Shown in pieces: positions 53,383-61,156 of a stretch of 64,000 bases of DNA. Below the pieces are notes generated by a model. That model searched no databases and had not been told where the DNA came from. It was given only the letters and a program-made list of their open reading frames with translations. The first letter of the stretch is position 1, and each line of letters opens with the position of its first letter. The stretch covers positions 248,001 through 312,000 of the forward strand of contig NZ_JADYVE010000006.1 of NCBI RefSeq assembly GCF_020193655.1, written 5' to 3'. The DNA comes from Ensifer sp. IC3342. GTDB lineage: Bacteria; Pseudomonadota; Alphaproteobacteria; Rhizobiales; Rhizobiaceae. The position numbers were made by a program, and so were the translations under genes.

Positions 53383-54030
53383 ATGATGGCAAAGAATCCG
53401 AACCTGACACTGACGGGACCCGATCTGGCCGCACTGCTCTGCAGCCGGGTTTGCCACGACATCATCTCGCCGGTCGGCGCCATCAACAACGGCCTCGAGC
53501 TGCTGGACGAGGGGGGAGCCGATGCCGACGCGATGGACCTGATCCGTACCAGTGCCCTCAACGCCTCCGTCCGCCTGAAGTTCGCGCGTCTTGCTTTCGG
53601 GGCTTCCGGGTCGGTTGGCGCATCGATCGACACGGGCGAGGCCGAAAAGGCGGCGAAGGACTTCGCCGCAGCGGAAAAGAAGACCGAGATCAATTGGAAC
53701 GGCCCGCGCGCGATCATCGCCAAGAACCGAGTCAAGCTTCTCCTCAACCTCTTCCTGATCGCCTATGGCTCGATCCCGCGTGGCGGCTCGATCGATGTGA
53801 CGCTCGAAAACCCTGAATTCGACGCGACCTTCACGCTTGTGGCCAAGGGCCGTTTGATGCGCGTCAACCCGAAGCTCGTGGAATTGCTTTCGGGCTCCCC
53901 GGAAGAAGCTGTCGACGCGCATTCGATCCAGCCCTACTACACCGTCCTGTTGGGCGAGGAGGCCGGCATGACGATCGATGTCGTTTCGACCGGCGAGGAG
54001 ATCGTGTTCACAGCGAAGTCCGAGGCATAG
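53383..54030 (+). CDS. chpT: Histidine phosphotransferase ChpT
   Basis: ChpT passes phosphate from the hybrid kinase CckA to CtrA and CpdR in the alphaproteobacterial cell-cycle relay. The 215-residue product has the phospho-accepting helix LLCSRVCHDIISPVGAINNGLELL with His25, followed by a degenerate ATPase-like domain (LLLNLFLIAYGSIPRGG) that no longer binds ATP in studied homologues. ATG codons at 53383 and 53386 follow GGAAGA. It sits 0.9 kb upstream of ctrA. A terminator follows. Confidence 0.95.
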   Translation: MMAKNPNLTLTGPDLAALLCSRVCHDIISPVGAINNGLELLDEGGADADAMDLIRTSALNASVRLKFARLAFGASGSVGASIDTGEAEKAAKDFAAAEKKTEINWNGPRAIIAKNRVKLLLNLFLIAYGSIPRGGSIDVTLENPEFDATFTLVAKGRLMRVNPKLVELLSGSPEEAVDAHSIQPYYTVLLGEEAGMTIDVVSTGEEIVFTAKSEA

Positions 54031-54079
54031 GGCATTCTCATCGTCCCATACGCCGAGCGATGTACCTCGACACGTAACC

Positions 54080-54112
54080 GACCCTTCGGCCTGACTCTGC
54101 CGGAGGGTTTTT
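54080..54112 (+). terminator. Terminator after chpT
   Basis: CCCTTCGGC-n-GCCGGAGGG stem with a TTTTTC tail. Confidence 0.8.
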
Positions 54113-54286
54113 CATATGCGGCCTCGGGGCTGCGCTCCTCTCTCGTGCGATTGAGACGCGTTGAGCTTCGGAGTCCCCGCCAAAGAAATAGTAAGCATCA
54201 TCGTAACGGTTTCTTTGCCAAATCTGTATAGGATTTGTTTCATGGACACGGGTGCGCGTGCGAGCGGAGCGTAAAGGAGTTTGGAC

Positions 54287-54649
54287 ATGCGGCGCTTGAT
54301 GATTGCTGATGGCTCGGAAGCTGTCAGGAAAGTTGGAAAGCGCATCCTTTCGGGCATGGGATTTCTAGTGCTCGAGGCGCCGAGCAGCCTCGATGCGTTG
54401 GTGCGCTGCGAGGCCGAGCTGCCGAACATTCTGATCGTCGATGCGGCGCTTGATGGCGCCCTCGACCTGATTGCCAATATCCGGCACCTGCCGAACGGCA
54501 CGTCGGTGCGCATCTACTATTGTGTTGTCGAGGCGGACCTGAAGAAGATGATGGCCGGCAAGCGCGCCGGTGCCGACGACTTCCTGCTGAAGCCTTTCGA
54601 CCGCAAGATTCTGACGAGCGTCTTTGCCAGCCAGTCGATGGCCGCCTGA
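54287..54649 (+). CDS. Degenerate single-domain response regulator
   Basis: The 120-residue product has a receiver fold: strand 1 MRRLMIADG, phospho-acceptor candidate Asp52 in NILIVDAALDG and the conserved Lys in DFLLKPFDRK. Two key positions differ from functional receivers: the acidic pair after strand 1 is reduced to a single Asp (IADGSEA), and the Thr/Ser after strand 4 is replaced (VRIYYCVVEAD). It could therefore signal without standard phosphorylation. The ATG at 54287 has AAAGGAG seven bases upstream. It sits between chpT and ctrA. Confidence 0.8.
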   Translation: MRRLMIADGSEAVRKVGKRILSGMGFLVLEAPSSLDALVRCEAELPNILIVDAALDGALDLIANIRHLPNGTSVRIYYCVVEADLKKMMAGKRAGADDFLLKPFDRKILTSVFASQSMAA

Positions 54650-54655
54650 CGGTCC

Positions 54656-54720
54656 GTTACAGCGCCGCGTGTCTTTTGACGCAGGCAAAGGTCGCCCTAG
54701 CACTTTGAAGCGCTGCATGA
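54656..54720. repeat. Partial mosaic repeat, copy 12
   Basis: First palindrome only: GTTACAGCGCCGCGTGTC, GACGCAGGCAAAGGTCGCCC, then CACTTTGAAGCGCTGCATGA. The second palindrome is absent. Confidence 0.75.
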
Positions 54721-54727
54721 TCTACAC

Positions 54728-54755
54728 GGGCCGCGGCAATTCCGCGGCCTTTTTG
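54728..54755 (+). terminator. Terminator after the receiver gene
   Basis: GGCCGCGG-CAAT-TCCGCGGCC-like stem with a TTTTTG tail. Confidence 0.8.
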
Positions 54756-54845
54756 CTTGGCTCTGCAGCATGCCCAAGGTCGTCCGATAGGGCAGACAGT
54801 GCCGCCGTTGTCCCCCTCTTTGCGAACGTGGTGAAGGCTGGTCCA

Positions 54846-54881
54846 AAAGAAAACCCGCCCGAGAGGCGGGCGGGTTCTTCG
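54846..54881 (-). terminator. Terminator after ctrA
   Basis: On the minus strand GAACCCGCCCGCC-TCTC-GGGCGGGTTTTC with a TTTT tail, downstream of ctrA. With the previous one it forms a facing pair between convergent genes. Confidence 0.8.
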
Positions 54882-54944
54882 GTCGGATGATAGCTGTTCG
54901 AGCGGACGAGGAAATGCGGCGTCTCGACCGCGATGCTACCGGAA

Positions 54945-55646
54945 TCAGGCCGTTTCCAGGTAGTCGTTGCCGTCCGGCTCGCGCAGCACGTAGCCGCGTC
55001 CCCAGACGGTCTCGATGTAGTTGGCACCGCCGGCGGCGTTTGCGAGCTTCTTGCGCAGCTTGCAGATGAAGACGTCGATGATCTTCAGCTCCGGCTCGTC
55101 CATGCCGCCGTAGAGATGGTTGAGGAACATTTCCTTGGTGAGCGTCGTGCCCTTGCGCAGCGAAAGGAGTTCCAGCATCTGATATTCCTTACCGGTCAGA
55201 TGCACGCGCTGGCCGCCGACTTCCACGGTCTTGGCGTCGAGATTGACGATCAGTTCGCCGGTCGAGATGACCGACTGGGCGTGGCCCTTGGAGCGACGGA
55301 CGATCGCATGGATGCGCGCGACCAGTTCGTCCTTGTGGAAAGGCTTGGTCATGTAGTCGTCGGCGCCGAAGCCCAGGCCGCGCACCTTATCTTCGATGCC
55401 CGCCATGCCCGACAGGATGAGGATCGGGGTCTTCACCTTCGACAGGCGCAGCGTCCTCAGAACCTCGTAACCGGACATGTCCGGAAGGTTCAGGTCGAGA
55501 AGAATGATATCGTAGTCATAAAGCTTGCCGAGATCGACGCCTTCTTCACCGAGATCGGTCGTATAAACGTTGAAACTCTCGGACTTAAGCATGAGCTCAA
55601 TGCTTTGAGCTGTCGCGCTATCGTCTTCGATCAGTAGAACCCGCAT
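54945..55646 (-). CDS. ctrA: Cell-cycle master regulator CtrA
   Basis: CtrA is the OmpR-type response regulator that controls DNA replication, division and motility genes in alphaproteobacteria. The 233-residue product has the receiver with Asp51 ([13 protein letters not shown]), acidic pair Glu7/Asp8 (LIEDDSA), Lys in [10 protein letters not shown] and the winged-helix domain with [15 protein letters not shown] and [13 protein letters not shown]. The N-terminal [20 protein letters not shown] is essentially invariant in the family. Convergent with the receiver-like gene; divergent from fliJ across a 443-bp regulatory region. Confidence 0.98.
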   Translation of the reverse strand: MRVLLIEDDSATAQSIELMLKSESFNVYTTDLGEEGVDLGKLYDYDIILLDLNLPDMSGYEVLRTLRLSKVKTPILILSGMAGIEDKVRGLGFGADDYMTKPFHKDELVARIHAIVRRSKGHAQSVISTGELIVNLDAKTVEVGGQRVHLTGKEYQMLELLSLRKGTTLTKEMFLNHLYGGMDEPELKIIDVFICKLRKKLANAAGGANYIETVWGRGYVLREPDGNDYLETA

Positions 55647-56089
55647 TTTTTTCCCCTTTTCCGCCGCCCAAGGTCGTCCGTGGCCCCCTTACGCGATACG
55701 GATCCAGTCGTTGCCTGATTTGGAGGCTGCCACCAAATGGTTAACAAATTCTGATTCACTCTGGCAAGGTGTATCGAGATTGTTAAATATTTTTAGCAGT
55801 CTCCTGATTCAAAAGGTGAATCTCAAATGACACTTCTCATGTAGTACACGAGGAAACGCCGCTATCTGACTCTTCCGACTCGGTAATGGCGAAGTGCCAC
55901 ATTTCGTGCTTCAGCGTTTACGGAGCCTTAAATCATCACACCTATGATTAACGATGCCCGTAAACGAAAGGTTACCAGCGGTAGGCCTTTGTTAAGCTCG
56001 CTTCGATTTTTTGTTTCCGGCCACCATGGGGCCGGCACGACGGGTCAGGATCAGTAACCGGGGTCTCGCTATCCACGGGAGTATTGCGT
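55647..56089. promoter_or_regulatory. ctrA/fliJ intergenic control region
   Basis: This AT-richer stretch has five TTAA-containing half-sites (near 55741, 55782, 55928, 55947, 55991), none paired as a perfect TTAA-N7-TTAA. The best are GTTAA-CAAATTC-TGAT and GTTAA-ATATTTT-TAGC. Five GANTC methylation sites lie within it (separate entry). ctrA is transcribed leftward and fliJ rightward. CtrA autoregulation is known in related bacteria. Confidence 0.6.
55753..55881. promoter_or_regulatory. Cluster of five GANTC (CcrM) sites upstream of ctrA
   Basis: GATTC at 55753 and 55806, GAATC at 55818, GACTC at 55868 and 55877. Random expectation in 129 bp is about 0.5. GANTC is the target of the cell-cycle methyltransferase CcrM, and methylation state controls a ctrA promoter in Caulobacter. 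Confidence 0.7.
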
Positions 56090-56440
56090 ATGAAAGCACG
56101 TGAGAGCCTTGTCCGCCTGAAGGAATTTCAGGTCCGGGAGAAGCAGCGTCAGTTGAACCAGCTTCAGATGATGATGGCTGAGTTCGAGCGAATGACCAAG
56201 GATCTGGAAAGTCAGATTGTATTCGAAGAGAAGAAATCGGGAATTTCCGATCCCGCGCATTTTGCCTATCCCACCTTCGCCAAGGCCGCCCGCCAAAGAG
56301 CCGACAATCTCCAGGTCTCGATTCGCGAGCTGAAGGCGCAGCAGGATGCGGCCGAACTTGCGCTGGAGGAGGTCCAGGCCGAGTACGCGAAAGCGGCGGC
56401 GCTCGAAGAACGAGACACCGGCGCCCGCATGCGCGCCTGA
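56090..56440 (+). CDS. fliJ: Flagellar export chaperone-like protein FliJ
   Basis: FliJ is a coiled-coil component of the flagellar type III export gate that works with the FliI ATPase. The 116-residue product is a continuous antiparallel coiled coil (ARESLVRLKEFQVREKQRQ, LNQLQMMMAEFERMTKDLE, RADNLQVSIRELKAQQDAAE) of typical length. The start ATG at 56090 follows a GGGAG motif; an upstream TTG is less likely. No other flagellar gene is adjacent. FliJ beside ctrA is a conserved alphaproteobacterial arrangement. Confidence 0.85.
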   Translation: MKARESLVRLKEFQVREKQRQLNQLQMMMAEFERMTKDLESQIVFEEKKSGISDPAHFAYPTFAKAARQRADNLQVSIRELKAQQDAAELALEEVQAEYAKAAALEERDTGARMRA

Positions 56441-56455
56441 TTAAAAGGCAGCACT

Positions 56456-56502
56456 TTACAGCGCCGCGCGTCTTGTCGGACGCGCAAGGGCGCTGCTGCA
56501 TT
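56456..56502. repeat. Partial mosaic repeat, copy 13
   Basis: TTACAGCGCCGCGCGTCTTG, GGACGCGCAAGGGCGCTGC; only the first palindrome is present. Confidence 0.7.
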
Positions 56503-56655
56503 TTCGGCAGTCTCCTGCTTGCCCGGAAGACAGCCGTTATGGCCTGAAGCGAACCCGCCTGGCATGTCGATGCAAGGCGGGTCAAGGCGTTGCCCGGACG
56601 AGCTTTTCGTCGAATGGAAAGAGGAGCCTGGCAGAAGCCGCTCGCGCAGACCTGT

Positions 56656-56937
56656 CTATGCCTGGATCGCGTCCTGCCACTCCGGGTGGTGCATGGCTTG
56701 CGCGCGCATGAAGGGGCAGAGCGGGATGATCTTCCAGCCACCGTTTCGCGCTTCCTCGACTGCGTGCTTTGCGAGCGCTTGCCCGACACCCTTGCCGCGC
56801 AACTCATCGGGCACCAGCGTGTGATCGATGATGATCAAGGTCGGCGAGGACCGAGAATAGGTCATCTCGCCGGTATGGCCCTCCACGGTCGCCGAATAGC
56901 GGCCCTTCGAGTTGATTTCCTCGTGGACGATTTCCAT
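56656..56937 (-). CDS. GNAT-like N-acetyltransferase (YidJ/NATD1 type)
   Basis: The 93-residue product is a minimal GNAT fold: GRYSATVEGHTGEMTYSR, IIIDHTLVPDELRGKGVGQALAKHAVEEARNGG (acetyl-CoA P-loop-like RGKGVGQAL) and KIIPLCPFMRAQAMHHPEW. The Cys in LCPF is conserved in the NATD1 subgroup. An in-frame ATG at 57009 is rejected because the first 24 residues are not conserved. Substrate unknown; similar small proteins are widespread. Confidence 0.88.
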   Translation of the reverse strand: MEIVHEEINSKGRYSATVEGHTGEMTYSRSSPTLIIIDHTLVPDELRGKGVGQALAKHAVEEARNGGWKIIPLCPFMRAQAMHHPEWQDAIQA

Positions 56938-57049
56938 CGATCTTCGCTCCGCATCTGTTGCTGACGGCGGGGATGCTACAGCTTCTTGTCCAAGATCGGA
57001 ATCGACCACATGCGCGGTTCAAAGGGATCGGACGATCCCATGCGCTACT

Positions 57050-57141
57050 ACATGTTTCCCAGCCGATTTAGGATAAAAACACGCAGCGATTCAAAGTGCT
57101 GCAGCGTGCCTTGCACGTCTGATGAGACGCGCGGCGCTGTG
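57050..57141. repeat. Mosaic palindromic repeat (RIME-like), copy 14
   Basis: CATGTTTCCCAGCCGATTTAGG, then ACACGCAGCGATTCAAAGTG and GCACGTCTGATGAGACGCGCG. One arm of the second palindrome is eroded. Confidence 0.75.
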
Positions 57142-57153
57142 GCGGCATGCGAT

Positions 57154-57199
57154 CAAAACAACACCGGCGGTGCGGGCAGATCCCCAACCGCCGGTGTCG
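57154..57199 (-). terminator. Terminator after sciP
   Basis: On the minus strand ACACCGGCGGT-n-ACCGCCGGTGT followed by TGTTTTGATC. Confidence 0.75.
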
Positions 57200-57222
57200 A
57201 ACTATGGCCCTGTCGGGTGAAA

Positions 57223-57498
57223 TCAGTGGCGATACTGCTGGATGCGCGTGGTCCGCAGCCCGGCGAGACCGTGGTCGTTGATGGAGGACTGCCAGGAAAG
57301 GAACTCCTCGACGGTCAGGGTGTACCGTTCGCATGCCTCTTCAAGGCTCAAAAGGCCACCGCGCACGGCGGCGACGACTTCAGCCTTCCGGCGGATAACC
57401 CAACGCCGGGTGTTCGCCGGCGGCAGATCCGCAATCGTCAGAGGGCTGCCATCGGGGCCGATGACATACTTTACGCGTGGTCGCATCATTTCGGTCAT
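57223..57498 (-). CDS. sciP: CtrA inhibitory protein SciP (DUF1153)
   Basis: SciP binds DNA-bound CtrA and stops it activating transcription in early G1, a brake described in Caulobacter. The 91-residue product is a DUF1153 protein with PRVKYVIGPDGSPLTIADLP, TRRWVIRRKAEVVAAVRGG and the HTH-like SLEEACERYTLTVEEFLSWQ followed by GLAGLRTTRIQQYR. The length is typical. Start may be the first ATG at 57498 or an internal Met; the upstream one matches homologues. A CtrA-like box lies 55 bp upstream, consistent with feedback. Confidence 0.94.
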   Translation of the reverse strand: MTEMMRPRVKYVIGPDGSPLTIADLPPANTRRWVIRRKAEVVAAVRGGLLSLEEACERYTLTVEEFLSWQSSINDHGLAGLRTTRIQQYRH

Positions 57499-57977
57499 GG
57501 GACTCTCTACACAAACTCAAGACCATATGATCGCGACCTTAGCCTGCCACATTTAACATTTGCCTAAGCGGCAGGTAACAATTTGCTCATAATTTGAGAC
57601 ACTTCGAAGCTGCTGGAGCGATCCGGAGCGTTCAAAAGGTCAGGGGCAGGGCGCATCATCCCATTGCTCCGCATTTGCTGTGCTTTGCGTGGAAAACCCA
57701 AGTTTCGCGCGGTTTTCACATGGGAGCCATGCAATTACCACATTTCACTTCAACTAAAATTTTTGCTAACGAGACGCTCATCAAAGAATGGGCGTTCGCG
57801 TGTACGCTCCCGGAATTATCTCCTGGGTAAAAACTTATTTTCTTGATCGGCCGCGTTGCTTGCGTGACCGGCGGAACGGGGCCGGTTGTATTTTGGCTGG
57901 CCCCGAAGACGATACCCGGTTGCAAGGAAGCATTCAAACTCGGCGAAGCGGACGCGCCGGCAACGTGGTGACAAGGT
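57499..57977. other. sciP-LuxR intergenic region
   Basis: The sciP side holds a CtrA-like box (57553-57567). The rest is AT-richer than neighbours and includes a CGGGGCC-n15-GGCCCCG inverted repeat at 57877-57907 without a T tract. No conserved ORF is evident; short frames lack coding bias. Confidence 0.55.
57553..57567. promoter_or_regulatory. CtrA-like box upstream of sciP
   Basis: On the minus strand TTAG-GCAAATG-TTAA, one mismatch from TTAA-N7-TTAA, 55 bp before the sciP start. In Caulobacter sciP is activated by CtrA. Confidence 0.5.
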
Positions 57978-58718
57978 ATGAAGGAATCGAGTGAACCGGC
58001 CTTGCGGCGCGAGGCCGATGAGGACACGTCTTTTGAATTTGATCCGGCATCGGTGCGCACCGAATACGAGCTTCTGCACCTGATGCGCAGGCTGGTTGCG
58101 CGTTACGGCTTTCAACGCTTTCTGATCGCGCGGCTGCCGCTCGCCGAACAGCAGCGGTTTTCCGAAAGCCTGGTGCTCAGCAATTGGCCGGCCGAGCTGG
58201 TTCGCCAGTACGATGCCTCCGGCGCCTTTCACGCGAGCGTTCTGGTCGAACGCCTGCGTCAGACGAAGCTGCCGGTCGCGGGCGGCGCGGAGCTTCTGGA
58301 CGCGGCACGCAAGGAAGGAACGTTCGTCCGCCACCTGGAGGTCGATCCCGACATGGCGCGTCATTTTGCCTTGCTCTTGCATACGACCTACGGGGAGCCG
58401 TACGCGGTCGTGCTTTCGGGCGCTCGGGAGGAGGCGGTCGGTGCGGAATGCGCGATGCTCTATCTGACGCTCGTGCAGCTTTTCGAGTGCCTCGAGCGCA
58501 CTTTCGATACGGGCAGCACCGTGCGTGAAAAGCTGTCCGGCCGCGAGATCGAGTGCCTGCGCTGGGCGGCCGCCGGCAAGAGCAGCGACGAGATCGCCAT
58601 CATCCTTGGCATTTCCGCCTATACGGTCAGCAGCTATTTCAAGAGCGCGACCCGCAAGCTCGATGCCGTCAACCGTATGCAGGCGATCGCCCGGGCGATG
58701 CGGATGAAGCTGATCTGA
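57978..58718 (+). CDS. LuxR-family transcriptional regulator with autoinducer-type domain
   Basis: The 246-residue product has an N-terminal PAS-like/autoinducer-binding-type domain (about 25-165; TEYELLHLMRRLVARYGFQRF, FSESLVLSNWPAELVRQYDA) and a C-terminal GerE HTH (about 178-240; EKLSGREIECLRWAAAGKSSDEIAIILGISAYTVSSYF). The AHL-binding residues of LuxR proteins are only partly present (WPAELVRQYDA), so it may be an orphan or non-AHL regulator. The next gene on the same strand is mnmA. Target genes unknown. Confidence 0.88.
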   Translation: MKESSEPALRREADEDTSFEFDPASVRTEYELLHLMRRLVARYGFQRFLIARLPLAEQQRFSESLVLSNWPAELVRQYDASGAFHASVLVERLRQTKLPVAGGAELLDAARKEGTFVRHLEVDPDMARHFALLLHTTYGEPYAVVLSGAREEAVGAECAMLYLTLVQLFECLERTFDTGSTVREKLSGREIECLRWAAAGKSSDEIAIILGISAYTVSSYFKSATRKLDAVNRMQAIARAMRMKLI

Positions 58719-58914
58719 CCGCGGCGCACGGCCGCCGAAACCTCCGCCCCAAACCTCCGCTCTTGCCGCAAGGCGGACAAGTTTCTATATGTCGCGGCAC
58801 AGAAAGCCTTGAAAATGCCGACCGGCGCCGCCTTTGCGGAATGCCCACGGCAAGAGCGTGAAACAGGGCGGCGCGAGCGATCGGCGCGTGTGCCGCAATG
58901 CCGGATTGGATCCC

Positions 58915-60111
58915 GTGAACAGTCTCGATTTTGACCGCAAGCCCGAAGATACGCGCGTCGTCGTCGCCATGTCCGGCGGCGTCGATTCCTCCGTCGTGGC
59001 GGGGCTGCTCAAACGCGAGGGTTATGACGTACTCGGCATCACGCTGCAACTCTATGATCATGGGGCAGCGGTGCATCGTGCCGGCTCCTGCTGCGCGGGC
59101 CAGGACATCGACGACGCGCGGCGCGTCTGCGAGACGCTCGGGATTCCGCATTATGTTCTCGACTATGAGGCGCGCTTCCGCGAGACCGTGATCAACCCCT
59201 TCGCCGAAAGCTATATCGCCGGCGAGACGCCGATCCCATGTGTCGCCTGCAACCAGACGGTCAAGTTCGCCGACCTGCTGGCGACCGCCAAGGAACTCGG
59301 TGCCGATGCGCTCGCCACCGGCCATTACATCCGTTCCCGGCCGAGCCCGAAGCCGCGTTACGCGGGCCAGCGCGCGCTCTACCGGCCGACGGACGCCGAG
59401 CGGGACCAGAGCTATTTCCTGTTCGCCACCACGCAGGAACAGATCGACTACCTGCGCTTTCCCCTGGGCGGCCTTTCCAAGACCGAGACGCGGGCGCTTG
59501 CCGAAAACATGGGCCTGATCGTCGCCAAGAAGGCCGACAGCCAGGACATCTGCTTCGTGCCGCAGGGCAAATACAGTGACATCGTCTCGAAGCTGAAGCC
59601 GAATGCGGCCCTTGCCGGCGAGATCGTCCACCTCGACGGCCGCGTGCTCGGCAGCCATGATGGCATCCTGCACTATACGATCGGCCAGCGTCGCGGCATC
59701 GGGGTCGCCACCGGCGAGCCGCTTTACGTCGTTTATCTCGACGCCCGCTCGCGCCGGGTCATCGTCGGCCCGAAGGAGGCGCTGGAGACGCGCCGCGTCT
59801 ATCTGCGCGACGTCAACTGGCTGGGCGACGAGGAACTCGAGCAGGCAGCCGCCCGCGGCTTCGACTGCTTCGCCAAGGTGCGCTCCACCCGCCAGCCGAT
59901 GCCCGCGGTGCTCAAAAGCGACGCCGAAGGCCTTTATGTCGAGCTTGCCGAAGGGGAGGCCGGCGTCGCGCCCGGCCAGGCCTGCGCGCTTTATTCCGGC
60001 ACCGGCGAAGACGCCCGCGTCTATGGCGGCGGCTTCATTCGCAAATCCGAGCGCGAGCCCGGCGCGGAAGCGGCCCTCAAGGCGCTTTTGCAGGCGCCGG
60101 CGGCGGCGTGA
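58915..60111 (+). CDS. mnmA: tRNA-specific 2-thiouridylase MnmA
   Basis: MnmA adds sulfur to U34 of tRNA-Lys, Glu and Gln. The 398-residue product has the PP-loop [14 protein letters not shown], catalytic Cys residues (VACNQTVKF and the distal [10 protein letters not shown]), TGHYIR and a C-terminal beta-barrel. No ATG precedes the conserved N-terminus; the GTG at 58915 ([18 protein letters not shown]) is the best start. It is followed by tRNA-Met 135 bp downstream, a common mnmA/tRNA-gene neighbourhood in rhizobia. Confidence 0.96.
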   Translation: MNSLDFDRKPEDTRVVVAMSGGVDSSVVAGLLKREGYDVLGITLQLYDHGAAVHRAGSCCAGQDIDDARRVCETLGIPHYVLDYEARFRETVINPFAESYIAGETPIPCVACNQTVKFADLLATAKELGADALATGHYIRSRPSPKPRYAGQRALYRPTDAERDQSYFLFATTQEQIDYLRFPLGGLSKTETRALAENMGLIVAKKADSQDICFVPQGKYSDIVSKLKPNAALAGEIVHLDGRVLGSHDGILHYTIGQRRGIGVATGEPLYVVYLDARSRRVIVGPKEALETRRVYLRDVNWLGDEELEQAAARGFDCFAKVRSTRQPMPAVLKSDAEGLYVELAEGEAGVAPGQACALYSGTGEDARVYGGGFIRKSEREPGAEAALKALLQAPAAA

Positions 60112-60164
60112 GACGGCGGGACCAGGAACGTCAGGAAAAGTTCACATTTTCCCGCAGACTTTGC

Positions 60165-60193
60165 TTGACACTAGCCGGAACAGCACCTTATAA
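60165..60193 (+). promoter_or_regulatory. tRNA-Met promoter
   Basis: TTGACA (60165-60170), 17-bp spacer, TTATAA (60188-60193); near-consensus. The tRNA begins 53 bp after the -10. Confidence 0.8.
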
Positions 60194-60245
60194 GCCGCCC
60201 GTCCAGCCGAGACGGGCTTCTTCAGGAAGCTTCCACGGCACCGGC

Positions 60246-60322
60246 GGCGGAGTAGCTCAGTAGGTTAGAGCAGAGGAATCATAATCCTTGTGTCGGGGGT
60301 TCGAATCCCTCCTCCGCTACCA
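60246..60322 (+). tRNA. tRNA-Met (CAU), elongator type
   Basis: A 77-nt cloverleaf: acceptor GGCGGAG pairs with CTCCGCT, anticodon loop ATCATAA with CAT at positions 34-36, T-arm GGGGGTTCGAATCCCTC and an encoded CCA. The elongator type is preferred to initiator (no three G-C pairs in the anticodon stem, standard acceptor pair). tRNA-Ile(CAU) also has this anticodon, but its acceptor sequence is different. It marks the start of the sparse region that follows. Confidence 0.93.
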
Positions 60323-60754
60323 GCAAATTCCCTAAGAAAAGCAGCGGCTTAGTGAGAAAATGGCTCCGGGTTTCCGGGGCCTTTGTCGCATCTATGTCGC
60401 AATAAATACCATTGTTTTCCAACGAGTCCTTTTTGGTGCCGGCGGGTCCATGCGACATAGAGTGCGACATAGATGGCTCATAAAACGCCGCGGCAAGAAC
60501 ATGAAATGCACCTGGAAAGGAGCGGGCTGAAAGTAGTGACGCTTCCTCGCGAGTCCGGCATCCTTCGCGGCATGGCCGCGCCCGGCTTCGCTAGATGATA
60601 CCCCTTGCCGCCCTCGGGGCGCCGACAGCGCGCTTCGCTGGTATTTCGTCTCTGGCTGCCGCCCAGGAGCTTTTTCGCCGACGAGCGGTTTGCAGAAACG
60701 ACACACGTGTCGCATTTGCCGGGTGCCTTGGTGCGATTCCGCTCCGTGTTTAAT
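60323..60754. other. Junction region after tRNA-Met without a clear gene
   Basis: This 430-bp stretch has a 13-bp inverted repeat and several TGCGACATAG copies but no reading frame with coding bias. The minus-strand frame that runs into the tRNA (ending ...GFEPPTQGL) is the well-known spurious product of reading a tRNA backwards. An integrase gene is not intact here. Confidence 0.6.
60389..60475. repeat. 13-bp inverted repeat with an extra direct copy of its core
   Basis: CATCTATGTCGCA at 60389-60401 and TGCGACATAGATG at 60463-60475 are perfect inverted copies; TGCGACATAG is repeated once more at 60451-60460. Located 67 bp after the tRNA, they may be recombinase arm-type sites or remains of an integrase gene. 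Confidence 0.55.
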
Positions 60755-61156
60755 CTATTCTTCCGGGTCGGTCACTTTCGTGTTCCACAAATGCCGTTTG
60801 ATCAGCCACTCGTCTCCCTCGTGGTGGATGAGCCACGACTTGGTCACCTTGAACGAGGCTTCCGCGCCGTCACTATGAGCCACGGTATTTACGCTGGCCT
60901 CTGCAAGGCCATACACCCAGTCGCCGTCAATCTTCAGCGCATCGAGCGGGCGCGACGTGATGGTCCAAGTGGCGACGTCGTAATCCTTCTGCTCACTTGC
61001 CGCGATGGCCTCGGGTCCGTGCTCGGGCTCGGCCCCAGGCGGTACTCGAATCGCGTCGGGAGCAAAAAGCGCGCCGTAGGCTTTTGAATCGTTGGCGTTG
61101 ACTGCGGCCTGATATCTCTCGCACATTCTTTGCACGACCGTGAAGGCGTCGGTCAT
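60755..61156 (-). CDS. NTF2-like (SnoaL/DUF4440) protein
   Basis: The 133-residue product has the cone-shaped NTF2-like fold pattern: CERYQAAVNANDSKAYGALFAPDAIRVPPG at the start and DEWLIKRHLWNTKV at the end. Such proteins bind hydrophobic ligands or act as small isomerases; no catalytic residue can be assigned. The start ATG at 61156 follows AGGAGG; an in-frame ATG at 61261 is weaker. It points toward the tRNA and is the first intact gene of the region. Confidence 0.8.
   Translation of the reverse strand: MTDAFTVVQRMCERYQAAVNANDSKAYGALFAPDAIRVPPGAEPEHGPEAIAASEQKDYDVATWTITSRPLDALKIDGDWVYGLAEASVNTVAHSDGAEASFKVTKSWLIHHEGDEWLIKRHLWNTKVTDPEE

Noticed and set aside
55739..55760. Proposed perfect CtrA box upstream of ctrA
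   Set aside because: TTAACAAATTCTGAT and TTAAATATTTTTAGC each miss two bases in one half-site, so they are mentioned only as half-sites.
57594..57830. Small plus-strand ORF between sciP and the LuxR gene
   Set aside because: No Shine-Dalgarno sequence, no codon bias and no protein-like pattern.
60279..60715. Minus-strand ORFs reading through tRNA-Met, ending VAEEGFEPPTQGL
   Set aside because: The peptide is a known artefact of translating the tRNA complement; there is no coding bias or ribosome binding site.
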